Assembly (NCBI GenBank): GCA_949155365.1
Contig: CASCUT010000003.1
Location: 1 to 64,000, forward strand
Origin: an uncultured Clostridia bacterium
GTDB lineage: Bacteria > Bacillota > Clostridia > TANB77 > CAG-508
Reading direction: 5' to 3'
Length of the DNA: 64,000 bases
A program made the position numbers and the translations under genes. The notes under the pieces are model-generated. The model did no database searches and was not told the DNA's origin. It saw only the letters and a list, made by a program, of their open reading frames with translations. The first letter of the stretch is position 1. The number at the start of each line of letters is the position of its first letter. Shown here in pieces: positions 20,388 through 29,744 of this stretch.

Positions 20388-21098
20388 ATGATGACTTTAA
20401 TAGGTGGGCTTTCAGGAAAAGATCGGATTAGCTATGCTACATCCAATCGAGCAATAACAGCGATTCGGAAAAAGAATAAAAGAATTGAGTTAGTAGAAAG
20501 TAGTAAGCTGAATATAAGTAATCGGTTTTCAGTTGTATTGAGCATTATTTATATTATCCTTTGTATTACAAAAGTATATTGTTTTATTCCCTGGATTGAA
20601 AATGGTGTGATTGAGAAATGGTGCTACTTTATACCAACGGTTTACCTTTTCATTGGTATGATTATTTCGGTTTTGAAATTTAGATATACAGAGGGCAAAG
20701 AAGCATTAAAAAATCATGGGGCAGAGCATAAGGTTTTTATGGCATATAAACAATTGAAACGAATACCTACAATAGGAGAGGCTAAGAAATTTTCAAGAAT
20801 TAGTCGATATTGTGGAATTGCCAGAACTTCTGCATTTATTGTATCACAGCTCATAGGATTTATCATATACACCTATATGGGATATCGAATTTCAGAAATT
20901 TTGCTCTATCTAGTTCCGGTGGTTCTTTGTAACGTATTTCCTTTCTATCTGCTGGGGAATTTTGCACAACTTTTTACTACCGCTAACCCAGAAGAGAAAA
21001 ACTTAGAGTTAGCAATAACAGCACTTACTGAATTGAAGCAAAGAGAGGAAAAAGCAGAAATTGGAGACATGATACACAATATAATACTAAGAAAATAG
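20388..21098 (+). CDS. DUF1385-like membrane protein, first gene of putative RiPP cassette
   Basis: NHGAEHKVFMAYKQLK...RYCGIARTSAF...LGNFAQLFTTANPEEKNLELAITAL resembles DUF1385 landmarks (HGAEHK, RCG, TTxxPxxxxxEVAIxAL); RBS aggagg. Confidence 0.7.
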   Translation: MMTLIGGLSGKDRISYATSNRAITAIRKKNKRIELVESSKLNISNRFSVVLSIIYIILCITKVYCFIPWIENGVIEKWCYFIPTVYLFIGMIISVLKFRYTEGKEALKNHGAEHKVFMAYKQLKRIPTIGEAKKFSRISRYCGIARTSAFIVSQLIGFIIYTYMGYRISEILLYLVPVVLCNVFPFYLLGNFAQLFTTANPEEKNLELAITALTELKQREEKAEIGDMIHNIILRK

Positions 21099-21137
21099 CA
21101 AGAACTTAATAATCAATTTCTAATAAGGAGACAGATT

Positions 21138-22025
21138 ATGATTCATGATTTTACAATTGGAAGAAGTGATTTTTCAGTTACGGTGTATGTCCCTTGGAAT
21201 TGTACAAACAATTGCAAGTTTTGTCCTTCAAAAAAAGACTATGAGACAATAAAGGGAGATTTCGGACGGTTAAAACAAAGCTTACTGCTAATTCGAAAAT
21301 CCATTTTGCCAATCGTAGTATTTACAGGAGGAGAACCGAGTGCAGATGTCGATAAATTACAGGAATTATTATCGATGGTAGATAATAAAGTGGTATATAT
21401 CAATACCAGTTTACCCAAAAGGAATAGTAAAGAATTTATTGATATCGTAAACCATACAGAATGTATTAAGAGCATCAGTATTTCCAGACATGAGCCAACT
21501 TATGAAGCAGATTCAAAATTGCTACATCATATTGTAGAGGATGAAGTAATTGCGACTATCAAGAAGCCAGTAAGAATTAATGTGGTTTCACAAAAGGATG
21601 ACACTTTTTCAATTGGAAATATAGCCAATTATGTAGAAAGATGGAGCAAAGTTGCAAAACAAAAGGAAGGTGGAGCAGGAACGCTTGTCTTAAACTTAAG
21701 AGGTAATTATTGCCAACAAAAAAAGGAAGAATTGCATGAAATGACCAATAATAAGGTAATCAATGATTTAGCACGTACCTATTATTATCAGTCACATACT
21801 TTCTGCAATGTCTGTGATACCTGCACTTTTTTAAAACGGAATGAAAAAAGAGAAAGCGAATTAACCATTTGTTATCACCGTGGAATGATGACAACAGCAG
21901 TACCGTTTGGAAATATCATAGAACTGAATGACTTGATTATACTCCAAAATGGTGATATATGCTACGACTGGGACGGCAAGAAGGAAGGTATATCAACATT
22001 TTTGGATATAATACAACAAAAATAA
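21138..22025 (+). CDS. radical SAM protein, putative peptide maturase
   Basis: CTNNCKFC (CxxxCxxC), VVFTGGEPS; C-terminal FCNVCDTC...CYHRG Cys cluster. Confidence 0.88.
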   Translation: MIHDFTIGRSDFSVTVYVPWNCTNNCKFCPSKKDYETIKGDFGRLKQSLLLIRKSILPIVVFTGGEPSADVDKLQELLSMVDNKVVYINTSLPKRNSKEFIDIVNHTECIKSISISRHEPTYEADSKLLHHIVEDEVIATIKKPVRINVVSQKDDTFSIGNIANYVERWSKVAKQKEGGAGTLVLNLRGNYCQQKKEELHEMTNNKVINDLARTYYYQSHTFCNVCDTCTFLKRNEKRESELTICYHRGMMTTAVPFGNIIELNDLIILQNGDICYDWDGKKEGISTFLDIIQQK

Positions 22026-22045
22026 CAAACAAGGAGGAAAATGCT

Positions 22046-22270
22046 ATGTCATGTGGTGGAGGTTCTTTTGGAGGCTGTGGGAGTTTTTCTGGAATGAGAA
22101 TACCACTTTCTACTGGAGGATGTGGTGGGGGTTCCTATTTAAACATCTCAGAAGGAGGCTGTGGCGGAACTGCTTTCACAGTAGAGAGCATAGGAGGTTG
22201 CGGGGGCTCACTCCGGGCTTCAGAAGAAGATATTCGAAGGGTATTTGAATACATCCGAAGAAGACGATAA
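22046..22270 (+). CDS. 74-aa Gly/Cys-rich peptide, putative RiPP precursor
   Basis: ATG at 22046 after aaggagg; three 13-aa repeats STGGCGGGSYLNI/SEGGCGGTAFTVE/SIGGCGGSLRASE with Cys 26, 39, 52; charged C-terminal tail EDIRRVFEYIRRRR. Confidence 0.75.
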   Translation: MSCGGGSFGGCGSFSGMRIPLSTGGCGGGSYLNISEGGCGGTAFTVESIGGCGGSLRASEEDIRRVFEYIRRRR

Positions 22271-22285
22271 GAAAAAACTGAATAG

Positions 22286-22326
22286 TCAAAAAGACAGAGT
22301 ACCTAGTTGGTACTCTATCTTTTTTT
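22286..22326. terminator. bidirectional terminator
   Basis: aaagacagagtacc tagtt ggtactctatcttttttt between convergent genes. Confidence 0.85.
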
Positions 22327-23542
22327 AATTATTTTCTTTCATTCGATTGATGGCTTCTATGGTGTTTTCACGACTTCCAAAAGCAGTTAGTCGAAAATAC
22401 CCTTCACCACTTGGACCAAAACCAGAGCCAGGAGTTCCAACTACATTTTTTTCTTCTAATAAATAATCAAAAAAATCCCAAGAAGTCATTCCATCAGGAA
22501 CTTTTAGCCAAATATAAGGAGCATTTATGCCACCATAAACCGTATATCCAGCTTCTTCTAGTCCTTCTCGAATCAGTTTTGCATTCTCCATATAATAAGC
22601 AATATTTTCTTTTACTTGTTTTTGTCCCTCTTTCGTATAGACAGCTTCGGCAGCTCTTTGGGTAATATAAGGAACACCATTAAATTTCGTACATTGGCGA
22701 CGATTCCATAAAGCATTCAGCGAAAGGGTATCTACTTTTAATTTTTTGGGAACAACGGTATAAGCACATCGTATACCAGTAAAACCAGCCGTTTTCGAGA
22801 AGCTTCTAAATTCGATCGCAACTTCTTTTGCACCTTCTATTTCATAAATGCTATGAGGCACATTTTCTTCCGAAATAAAGGCCTCATAAGCAGAATCAAA
22901 TAAAATAATAGCGTGGTTTTCCCTTGCATAATTAACCCACTTTTGTAACTGTTCCTTGTTTAAAACGGTACCAGTGGGATTGTTAGGAAAACATAGATAA
23001 ATCATATCGACCTTTTGTGTTGGTAGTGCAGGATCAAATGCATTTTCGGCAGTAGAAGGTAGATACACCACTTTCTCATACTTTGAAGTCTTTTCGCAAA
23101 ATAAGCCACTTCTTCCAGCCATAACATTAGTATCTAGATAAACAGGATATACAGGATCGGTAATGGCGATGATATTATCTTTGGAAAATAATTCTTGAAT
23201 ATTAGCAGTATCACATTTTGCACCATCAGATACAAAAATTTCTTCTTTCGTAATCGAAATTCCTCTTTTTTGATAATCCCATTCTACAATTTTTTCTCTT
23301 AAAAAATCATACCCTTGTTCAGGACCATAGCCACGAAAGGTTTCTTTTTTTGCCATCTCGTCGGTGGCTTTATGAATTGCTTCAATTACTTTAGGGACAA
23401 TAGGAAGAGTAACATCACCAATTCCTAATTTAATTACTTTTTTATCTGGATTTTTTTCTTGAAAGTTAGCTACTTTTCTAGCAATGGTTGAAAATAGATA
23501 GCTATCTTGCAAATTAGCATAATTTTCATTTAATTTAATCAT
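22325..23542 (-). CDS. dapL: LL-diaminopimelate aminotransferase
   Basis: [61 protein letters not shown]. Confidence 0.95.
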   Translation of the reverse strand: MIKLNENYANLQDSYLFSTIARKVANFQEKNPDKKVIKLGIGDVTLPIVPKVIEAIHKATDEMAKKETFRGYGPEQGYDFLREKIVEWDYQKRGISITKEEIFVSDGAKCDTANIQELFSKDNIIAITDPVYPVYLDTNVMAGRSGLFCEKTSKYEKVVYLPSTAENAFDPALPTQKVDMIYLCFPNNPTGTVLNKEQLQKWVNYARENHAIILFDSAYEAFISEENVPHSIYEIEGAKEVAIEFRSFSKTAGFTGIRCAYTVVPKKLKVDTLSLNALWNRRQCTKFNGVPYITQRAAEAVYTKEGQKQVKENIAYYMENAKLIREGLEEAGYTVYGGINAPYIWLKVPDGMTSWDFFDYLLEEKNVVGTPGSGFGPSGEGYFRLTAFGSRENTIEAINRMKENN

Positions 23543-23546
23543 TACT

Positions 23547-24417
23547 TCATTCCTCCTTATTTTGAAATAATTCTTGCGATAACTCGCCATCAAATACAGT
23601 AGTAGCAGGACCAGTCATATAAATATGATTATTTTCTAAACGCCATTCAATTTCTAATTTGCCACCTAATAGTTCAACTTCTACTTTTCGATCCGTAAAA
23701 TCATTTAAAATGCTAGCCACAACAGAGGCACAGGCACCAGTGCCACAAGCTAAAGTTTCACCAGAGCCACGTTCCCAAACTCTCATCTTAATATGAGTTC
23801 TATCGACCACCTCTATAAATTCTACATTTGTTTTATTAGGAAAATAAGTACTTGTTTCAATAACAGGTCCATATTTTTCGAGAGGAATCGTATTGGTATT
23901 TGGCACATAGGTGATTGCATGCGGATTTCCCATAGAAACACAAGTAAATAGGAAAGACCTATCAACAGCTTTAATCTGTAAATTTTTCACCATTTTTTCA
24001 TGAGAAATAACGGGAATACGAGCAGGATCTAAAATGGGTTTTCCCATATCAACGCGAACTGTTTCTACCATACCATCTTTTATATTTAATTTTAATTCTT
24101 TAATGCCGGCTAGCGTTTCAATCGTAAGGTTATCTTTTAGAGTCAATCCTTTCTCATATACAAATTTTCCGTACACAACGAATCCCATTTCCACACATTT
24201 CGGCTTCACTGCCATCATAATTAAACATTCTCATTTTAAAATCTGCCACCTTACTTTGACAAATTAAAATAAGACCATCCGAGCCAACGCCAAAATGACG
24301 ATTGCTAACAATTTGAGCTAGGGAAGACGGATGCTTTATTTCATGCCCATTTGAAAAGCAATCCATATAAACATAGTCATTTCCTAGCCCATGCATTTTT
24401 GTAAACTTTCTTTTCAT
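23547..24417 (-). pseudogene. dapF: diaminopimelate epimerase, interrupted by frameshift near 24171
   Basis: N-part [13 protein letters not shown]...[11 protein letters not shown] and C-part [10 protein letters not shown]...ETLACGTGACASVVASIL in different frames; removing one base (sense gtaCggaaaa) joins them. Confidence 0.9.
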
Positions 24418-24701
24418 AATTTCCACCCCTTAAATAGGTATTAATAACAAAGAAAAATGTAATCACATCTTACCTGTTATCCATTCTATCATAGCCAATT
24501 AAAAAAAGCAATTATTATTTCAAGAAGGAAAAAAAGAGGGAATAAAGTAAGCATAAACATATTTTATGAAAGACTATAAAATAAAGATACCAGAAAAGCC
24601 CAACCACTGCTAATAGCAATGATTAGGCTTTTTTATTATTCTGGAAACTCTAAATTTTGTTTAATGACACGCTTGTTTTTATCCAATATTTCAACCAAAA
24701 T

Positions 24702-24730
24702 AAAAAAGCTTAGAAAACTAAGCTTTTTTT
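24702..24730 (-). terminator. terminator of tRNA cluster
   Basis: aaaaaagcttag aaaa ctaagcttttttt. Confidence 0.85.
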
Positions 24731-24732
24731 CT

Positions 24733-24808
24733 TGGTGCCTCGAAGTGGAATCGAACCACTGACACAGGGATTTTCAGTCCCTTGCTCTACCAACTGAGCT
24801 ATCGAGGC
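24733..24808 (-). tRNA. tRNA-Phe (anticodon GAA)
   Basis: Reverse complement GCCTCGATAGCTCAGTTGGTAGAGCAAGGGACTGAAAATCCCTGTGTC...GGTTCGATTCCACTTCGAGGCACCA. Confidence 0.97.
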
Positions 24809-24825
24809 ATTGCTATATAAAAAAA

Positions 24826-24902
24826 TGGCGACCTGGAACGGGCTCGAACCGTCGACCTCTAGCGTGACAGGCTAGCGTTCTAACCAACTGAACTACCAGG
24901 CC
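24826..24902 (-). tRNA. tRNA-Asp (anticodon GTC)
   Basis: Reverse complement GGCCTGGTAGTTCAGTTGGTTAGAACGCTAGCCTGTCACGCTAGAGGTC...CCAGGTCGCCA. Confidence 0.97.
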
Positions 24903-24915
24903 AAAAATAAAAAAA

Positions 24916-24991
24916 TGGTGGTCGCTATAGGGCTCGAACCTATGACCCCCTGCTTGTAAGGCAGATGCTCTCCCAGCTGAGCTAAGCGACC
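24916..24991 (-). tRNA. tRNA-Val (anticodon TAC)
   Basis: Reverse complement GGTCGCTTAGCTCAGCTGGGAGAGCATCTGCCTTACAAGCAGGGGGTC...AGCGACCACCA. Confidence 0.97.
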
Positions 24992-25184
24992 ATTTCTCTC
25001 AACGAAACTAAGTATACAGGATTTTAAAAAAAATGTCAATACTTATTTTAAAAAAAATTAAAAAAATTTTAAAAAAATTTTTAGAGAAGAAGAAAATACT
25101 TGGTAGAGTAAAAGAAAATGGAATTAGTTGAAAAATAATTTTCTTTTATGCTATACTTACTAAAAACAATAAATAGGAGGGAAT

Positions 25185-26666
25185 ATGTCTTTAATCAATG
25201 TAAATAATCTAAGCTTTGCTTACGAAGGAAGTCTAAACAAAGTATTTGAACATGTTTCATTTCAGATAGATACCAATTGGAAATTAGGATTAATTGGAAG
25301 AAATGGAAAAGGAAAAACCACATTCTTTAAACTATTATTAGGAAAATATCCCTATGAAGGAAGTATATCGAAAAATGTTGAATTTGATTATTTTCCATTT
25401 GAAGTAAAACAAAAAGAAAAAATGGCAATCGAAGTAATAAATGAAATTGCTCCAATGGCAGAAGATTGGGAAATTATAAAAGAATGGAATCTATTAAAAT
25501 CAGAGGTAGAGGCATTATACCGTCCGTTTCAAACATTAAGTGGTGGAGAACAAATCAAAGTATTATTAGCAAGTTTATTTCTAAAAGGAAATCATTTCTT
25601 ATTGATTGATGAACCTACAAATCATTTAGATATAGAGACAAGAAATCATTTAGTAGAATATTTAAGTAGAAAAAAAGGATTTATAGTAGTATCGCATGAT
25701 AGAGAATTTCTAGATAAAGTAGTAGATCACGTTATTTCGATTAATCACACGAATATTGAAATTCAAAAAGGAAACTTTTCTTCTTGGCAACAAAATAAAG
25801 AAGCACAAGATAAATTTGAAATAATGCAAAATGAAAAATTAGAAAAAGATATTGGACGACTAGAGGTAGCAACAAGAAATGCCACTACTTGGTCCAATAA
25901 AATAGAACAAACCAAATACCATACCACCAATTCTGGGTCAAGCATTGATAGAGGATATGTTGGACATCAGTCTGCTAAAATGATGAAAAAAGCAAAAGGA
26001 ATGGAAAAACGAATGGAACACGCAATAGAAGAGAAAAAACAATTGCTACATAATATAGAGAAAAAAGAACCGCTTAAAATGGTTCCAATACAAAATGAGA
26101 AAAATCCAATGATAATAGCACAAAATTTGCAAATAAAATATGAAGAGAAAGAGATATTTAATCCAACCACATTTGAGATAAAAAATGGAGATAGAATAGC
26201 AATTACTGGCAAAAATGGGATTGGAAAATCCAGTATCTTAAAATTGATAGGGGGAGAGAACTTAACATATCAAGGAAATATCAAAAGAGCAAATCATTTA
26301 ATAATATCTTATGTATCACAGAATACAGAAGAATTAACAGGAACATTAACAGACTTTATCAGAAAACATGGGATACAAGAAAGTGTTTTTAAAGCAATGC
26401 TTTCCAAAATGGGAGTTCAAAGTTTAGAGTTCGAAAAAAAGATAGAAGAAATGAGTGAAGGACAGAAGAAAAAAATATTAATTGCTAAAAGTATTTCAGA
26501 ATCTGCTCATCTTTATATTTGGGATGAACCATTAAACTATATAGATATAGTAACAAGAATGCAAATCGAAGAAGTTATTTTAAAATATAAACCTACGATG
26601 CTATTAGTAGAGCATGATGAAACTTTTATTAAAAAAGTAGCAACCAATAGAATTGAATTGACATAG
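25185..26666 (+). CDS. ABC-F ATPase, Lsa/CplR-like ribosomal protection protein
   Basis: Two ABC domains (GRNGKGKTT, GKNGIGKSS), GGEQ and EGQKKK signatures, no TM; FENVSFQIDTNWKLG-like opening and AHLYIWDEPLNYIDI recall the Lsa group. Confidence 0.85.
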   Translation: MSLINVNNLSFAYEGSLNKVFEHVSFQIDTNWKLGLIGRNGKGKTTFFKLLLGKYPYEGSISKNVEFDYFPFEVKQKEKMAIEVINEIAPMAEDWEIIKEWNLLKSEVEALYRPFQTLSGGEQIKVLLASLFLKGNHFLLIDEPTNHLDIETRNHLVEYLSRKKGFIVVSHDREFLDKVVDHVISINHTNIEIQKGNFSSWQQNKEAQDKFEIMQNEKLEKDIGRLEVATRNATTWSNKIEQTKYHTTNSGSSIDRGYVGHQSAKMMKKAKGMEKRMEHAIEEKKQLLHNIEKKEPLKMVPIQNEKNPMIIAQNLQIKYEEKEIFNPTTFEIKNGDRIAITGKNGIGKSSILKLIGGENLTYQGNIKRANHLIISYVSQNTEELTGTLTDFIRKHGIQESVFKAMLSKMGVQSLEFEKKIEEMSEGQKKKILIAKSISESAHLYIWDEPLNYIDIVTRMQIEEVILKYKPTMLLVEHDETFIKKVATNRIELT

Positions 26667-26858
26667 AAAAAATACACGAAAAAAGAAAAAAATAAGAAAC
26701 TAGATTAATGGATAAATTTAATAAAAAGTATTGCCAATTAGTAAAAAATATGGTAATATAAATATGTTAAAAAATTACCTTATACTTGGTTTTAAGAATA
26801 ACACACCAAATTAAAACTCAGTTTAAGGCAAATTAAGAAAAATAGGAGGTGCACAAAT

Positions 26859-27122
26859 ATGACAAAGGAAAGAAAACAAGAAATCATTAATACTTACAAA
26901 AGAGAGGAAAAAGACACTGGTTCACCAGAAGTACAAATCGCTCTTTTAACAGAAAGAATTAATGAATTAACAGAACACTTAAAAGTACACAAAAAAGACA
27001 ACCACTCAAGAAGAGGTCTTTTAAAAATGGTAGGAGCAAGACGTAGTTTACTTAAGTACTTAAGTGACAAAGATGTTCAAAGATACAGAGATATCGTTGA
27101 AAAATTAGGATTAAGAAAATAA
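26859..27122 (+). CDS. rpsO: 30S ribosomal protein S15
   Basis: [50 protein letters not shown]. Confidence 0.98.
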   Translation: MTKERKQEIINTYKREEKDTGSPEVQIALLTERINELTEHLKVHKKDNHSRRGLLKMVGARRSLLKYLSDKDVQRYRDIVEKLGLRK

Positions 27123-27131
27123 AAAGATGCT

Positions 27132-27171
27132 GGACGTTTTGCTGTAACAACAAGTAAAACGTCCTTTTTTG
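27132..27171 (+). terminator. terminator after rpsO
   Basis: ggacgttttgctgtaacaacaagtaaaacgtcctttttt. Confidence 0.75.
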
Positions 27172-27447
27172 CAATTAGAAGCTGGATGTTAGAAATTGGA
27201 AGTTAGAAATAGAGCAAGTATTGAAGAATTGCCGTAAGTTCAAACTTTCAACCTCAAACCTCCCATTTAATACTCCTAAATTAGATAGTAGCTTGTACAA
27301 TATACTATAAGTAAAATAGTACATTGTAGAGGTTACACCTAACTTAAGAGTATTGTATATTGCAAGAAGAACAGGTTATGATAAAATAAAAAGCAAAGCA
27401 TCCCCTTATAATTTGGTGTGGTTAGGGGAAAGAGAGAGGAGATATTT

Positions 27448-29580
27448 ATGTTTAAAACATATTCAACCGAGTTAGCCGGAAGAAAGCTAATAATTGAAAC
27501 AGGAAAAATTGCAGAACTTGCCAATGGAAGTGTTATGGTTCGTTATGGAGATACTGTTGTTATGGTCAATGTAACAGCTTCGAAAGAACCAAGAGAAGGA
27601 ATTGATTTCTTCCCACTATCTGTAGATTATGAAGAAAAATTATATGCCGTAGGAAAAATACCAGGAAGCTTTATGAAAAGAGAAGGAAAACCAGCAGACA
27701 AAGCTATCTTAACATCAAGAGCCATCGATAGACCACTTCGCCCATTATTTCCAAAAGATTTTCGAAACGATGTATGTGTAGTAGCAACCGTATTATCGGT
27801 AGAACAAGACAATAGCCCAGAAGTATGTGCCATGATTGGTTCCGCAGCAGCACTTGCTATTTCTGATATTCCATTTGGTGGACCAACTGGAGCAGTAAAC
27901 GTTGGTTATGTAGATGGACAAGTAATCATTAATCCAACCGTAGCACAAAGAGAAAAATCAAGATTAACATTAACCGTTGCAGGAACAGAACAAAAAATTA
28001 CTATGATTGAAGCAGGAGCAGATGAAATACCAAATGATACCATGTTAGAAGCAATCAAAACAGCACATGAAGAAATCAAAAAAATATGCTATTTCATTTC
28101 TGACATCCAAAAAGATATTGGAAAACCAAAATTCGAATATGTATCATTTGCTGTAAAATCAGAAGTATATGAAGAAATTGAGCAACAATTCAAAGAAAGA
28201 ATGTACCAAGATGTACAAGCACCAGACAAAGATACAAGAGATGCTAACATGACGAAACTAGCAGAAGATATTAACAACTACTGGCTAGAAAAATATGGAG
28301 AAGAAAAATGCGAAGAAGACAAACGTGATATTGCAGACAGCATCCATGATTTAGAAAAAGCATGTGTAAGAGAAATGATATTAAAAGAGCATAAACGTCC
28401 AGATGGAAGAAAAATCGATGAACTAAGACCTTTATCTTGCGAAGTAGCAGTGCTTCCAAGAGTACATGGTAGTGCTATTTTCACAAGAGGGCAAACGCAA
28501 GCAATGTCAATTGTTACCTTAGGAATGAAAAGTGAAGAACAAATTTTAGATGGCGTAGACGAAGAAACAGGAAAACGTTATATGCACCAATATAACTTTC
28601 CATCTTATTCCGTAGGAGAAGCAAGACCATCTAGAGGTCCAGGAAGAAGAGAAATAGGACATGGAGCATTAGCAGAAAAAGCATTAGTTCCAGTGATTCC
28701 ATCAGAAGAAGAATTCCCATATGCCATTCGTGTGGTATCTGAAATTTTATCTTCGAATGGTTCTACTTCACAAGCAAGTATTTGTGGAAGTACCTTAGCC
28801 TTAATGGATGCAGGTGTACCAATTAAAAGACCAGTAGCAGGTATTTCAACAGGACTAATTACAAGCAAAGAAAACCCAGACGAATACATCATGCTTACAG
28901 ATATTCAAGGAATTGAAGACTTCTTTGGTGATATGGACTTTAAAGTAGGAGGAACCAAAGAAGGAATCACCGCAATTCAAGTGGATATCAAATGTGATGG
29001 TTTAACCTATGATATTATTGCAGAAGCTTTTGCAAGAACAAAAGTAGCAAGAGATTATATCTTAGATGAAATCATGTTACCAGTCATTAGCAAACCAAGA
29101 GAAGAATTATCTAAATATGCACCAAAAATCATTACAATGCATATTGCCGTAGATAAAATAAAAGATGTTATCGGACCTGGTGGAAAAATGATAAACAAAA
29201 TCATTGAAGAAGCAAAAGGTGTCAAAATTGATATCGAAGAAGATGGAACTGTATGCATCTATTCCGTAGAAGGACAAGATGGAAACAGAGCAAAGAAAAT
29301 GATAGAAGATATTACAAAAGAAATTGAAGCAGGAAGTATCTATGATGGAACCGTTACAAGAATAGCAAGCTTTGGTGCATTTGTAGACTTAGGAGCAGGA
29401 AAAGAAGGATTACTACACATTTCTAAAATTTCAAACAAACGTGTAGAAAAAGTAGAAGACGTACTAGCTATAGGAGACGAAATTACTGTAAAAGTATTAG
29501 AAATTGATAATCAAGGAAGAATTAATCTAAGCATGAAAGAGTTAGAAGTAACCGCACAAGAAGAAAAGAAAGAAGACTAA
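27448..29580 (+). CDS. pnp: polyribonucleotide nucleotidyltransferase
   Basis: [35 protein letters not shown]-like core, KH ([11 protein letters not shown]) and S1 domains. Confidence 0.97.
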   Translation: MFKTYSTELAGRKLIIETGKIAELANGSVMVRYGDTVVMVNVTASKEPREGIDFFPLSVDYEEKLYAVGKIPGSFMKREGKPADKAILTSRAIDRPLRPLFPKDFRNDVCVVATVLSVEQDNSPEVCAMIGSAAALAISDIPFGGPTGAVNVGYVDGQVIINPTVAQREKSRLTLTVAGTEQKITMIEAGADEIPNDTMLEAIKTAHEEIKKICYFISDIQKDIGKPKFEYVSFAVKSEVYEEIEQQFKERMYQDVQAPDKDTRDANMTKLAEDINNYWLEKYGEEKCEEDKRDIADSIHDLEKACVREMILKEHKRPDGRKIDELRPLSCEVAVLPRVHGSAIFTRGQTQAMSIVTLGMKSEEQILDGVDEETGKRYMHQYNFPSYSVGEARPSRGPGRREIGHGALAEKALVPVIPSEEEFPYAIRVVSEILSSNGSTSQASICGSTLALMDAGVPIKRPVAGISTGLITSKENPDEYIMLTDIQGIEDFFGDMDFKVGGTKEGITAIQVDIKCDGLTYDIIAEAFARTKVARDYILDEIMLPVISKPREELSKYAPKIITMHIAVDKIKDVIGPGGKMINKIIEEAKGVKIDIEEDGTVCIYSVEGQDGNRAKKMIEDITKEIEAGSIYDGTVTRIASFGAFVDLGAGKEGLLHISKISNKRVEKVEDVLAIGDEITVKVLEIDNQGRINLSMKELEVTAQEEKKED

Positions 29581-29597
29581 AAAAGAAATAGCACATA

Positions 29598-29625
29598 GGG
29601 CGACAAGCAAGTCGCCCGTCTTTCA
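29598..29625 (+). terminator. terminator after pnp
   Basis: gggcgac aagcaa gtcgcccgtctttc. Confidence 0.6.
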
Positions 29626-29744
29626 AAGGAAAAGATACAACGTTTCCTTAAGATTTTATGAAGTAGTTGCAAAAATAGGACGAAGCTAGTATAATAAGGA
29701 TAGTATCTTAATAAAATAGATAGTAGAAATTGAAGGAGAAAAAA

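Noticed and set aside
22051-22248. Alternative-frame ORF MWWRFFWRLWEFFWNENTT over the RiPP precursor
   Set aside because: Out-of-frame shadow of the Gly/Cys repeat; the 22046 ATG with aaggagg spacing is the better start.
22411-22665. Plus [19 protein letters not shown]...
   Set aside because: Antisense to dapL, no RBS or conserved motif.
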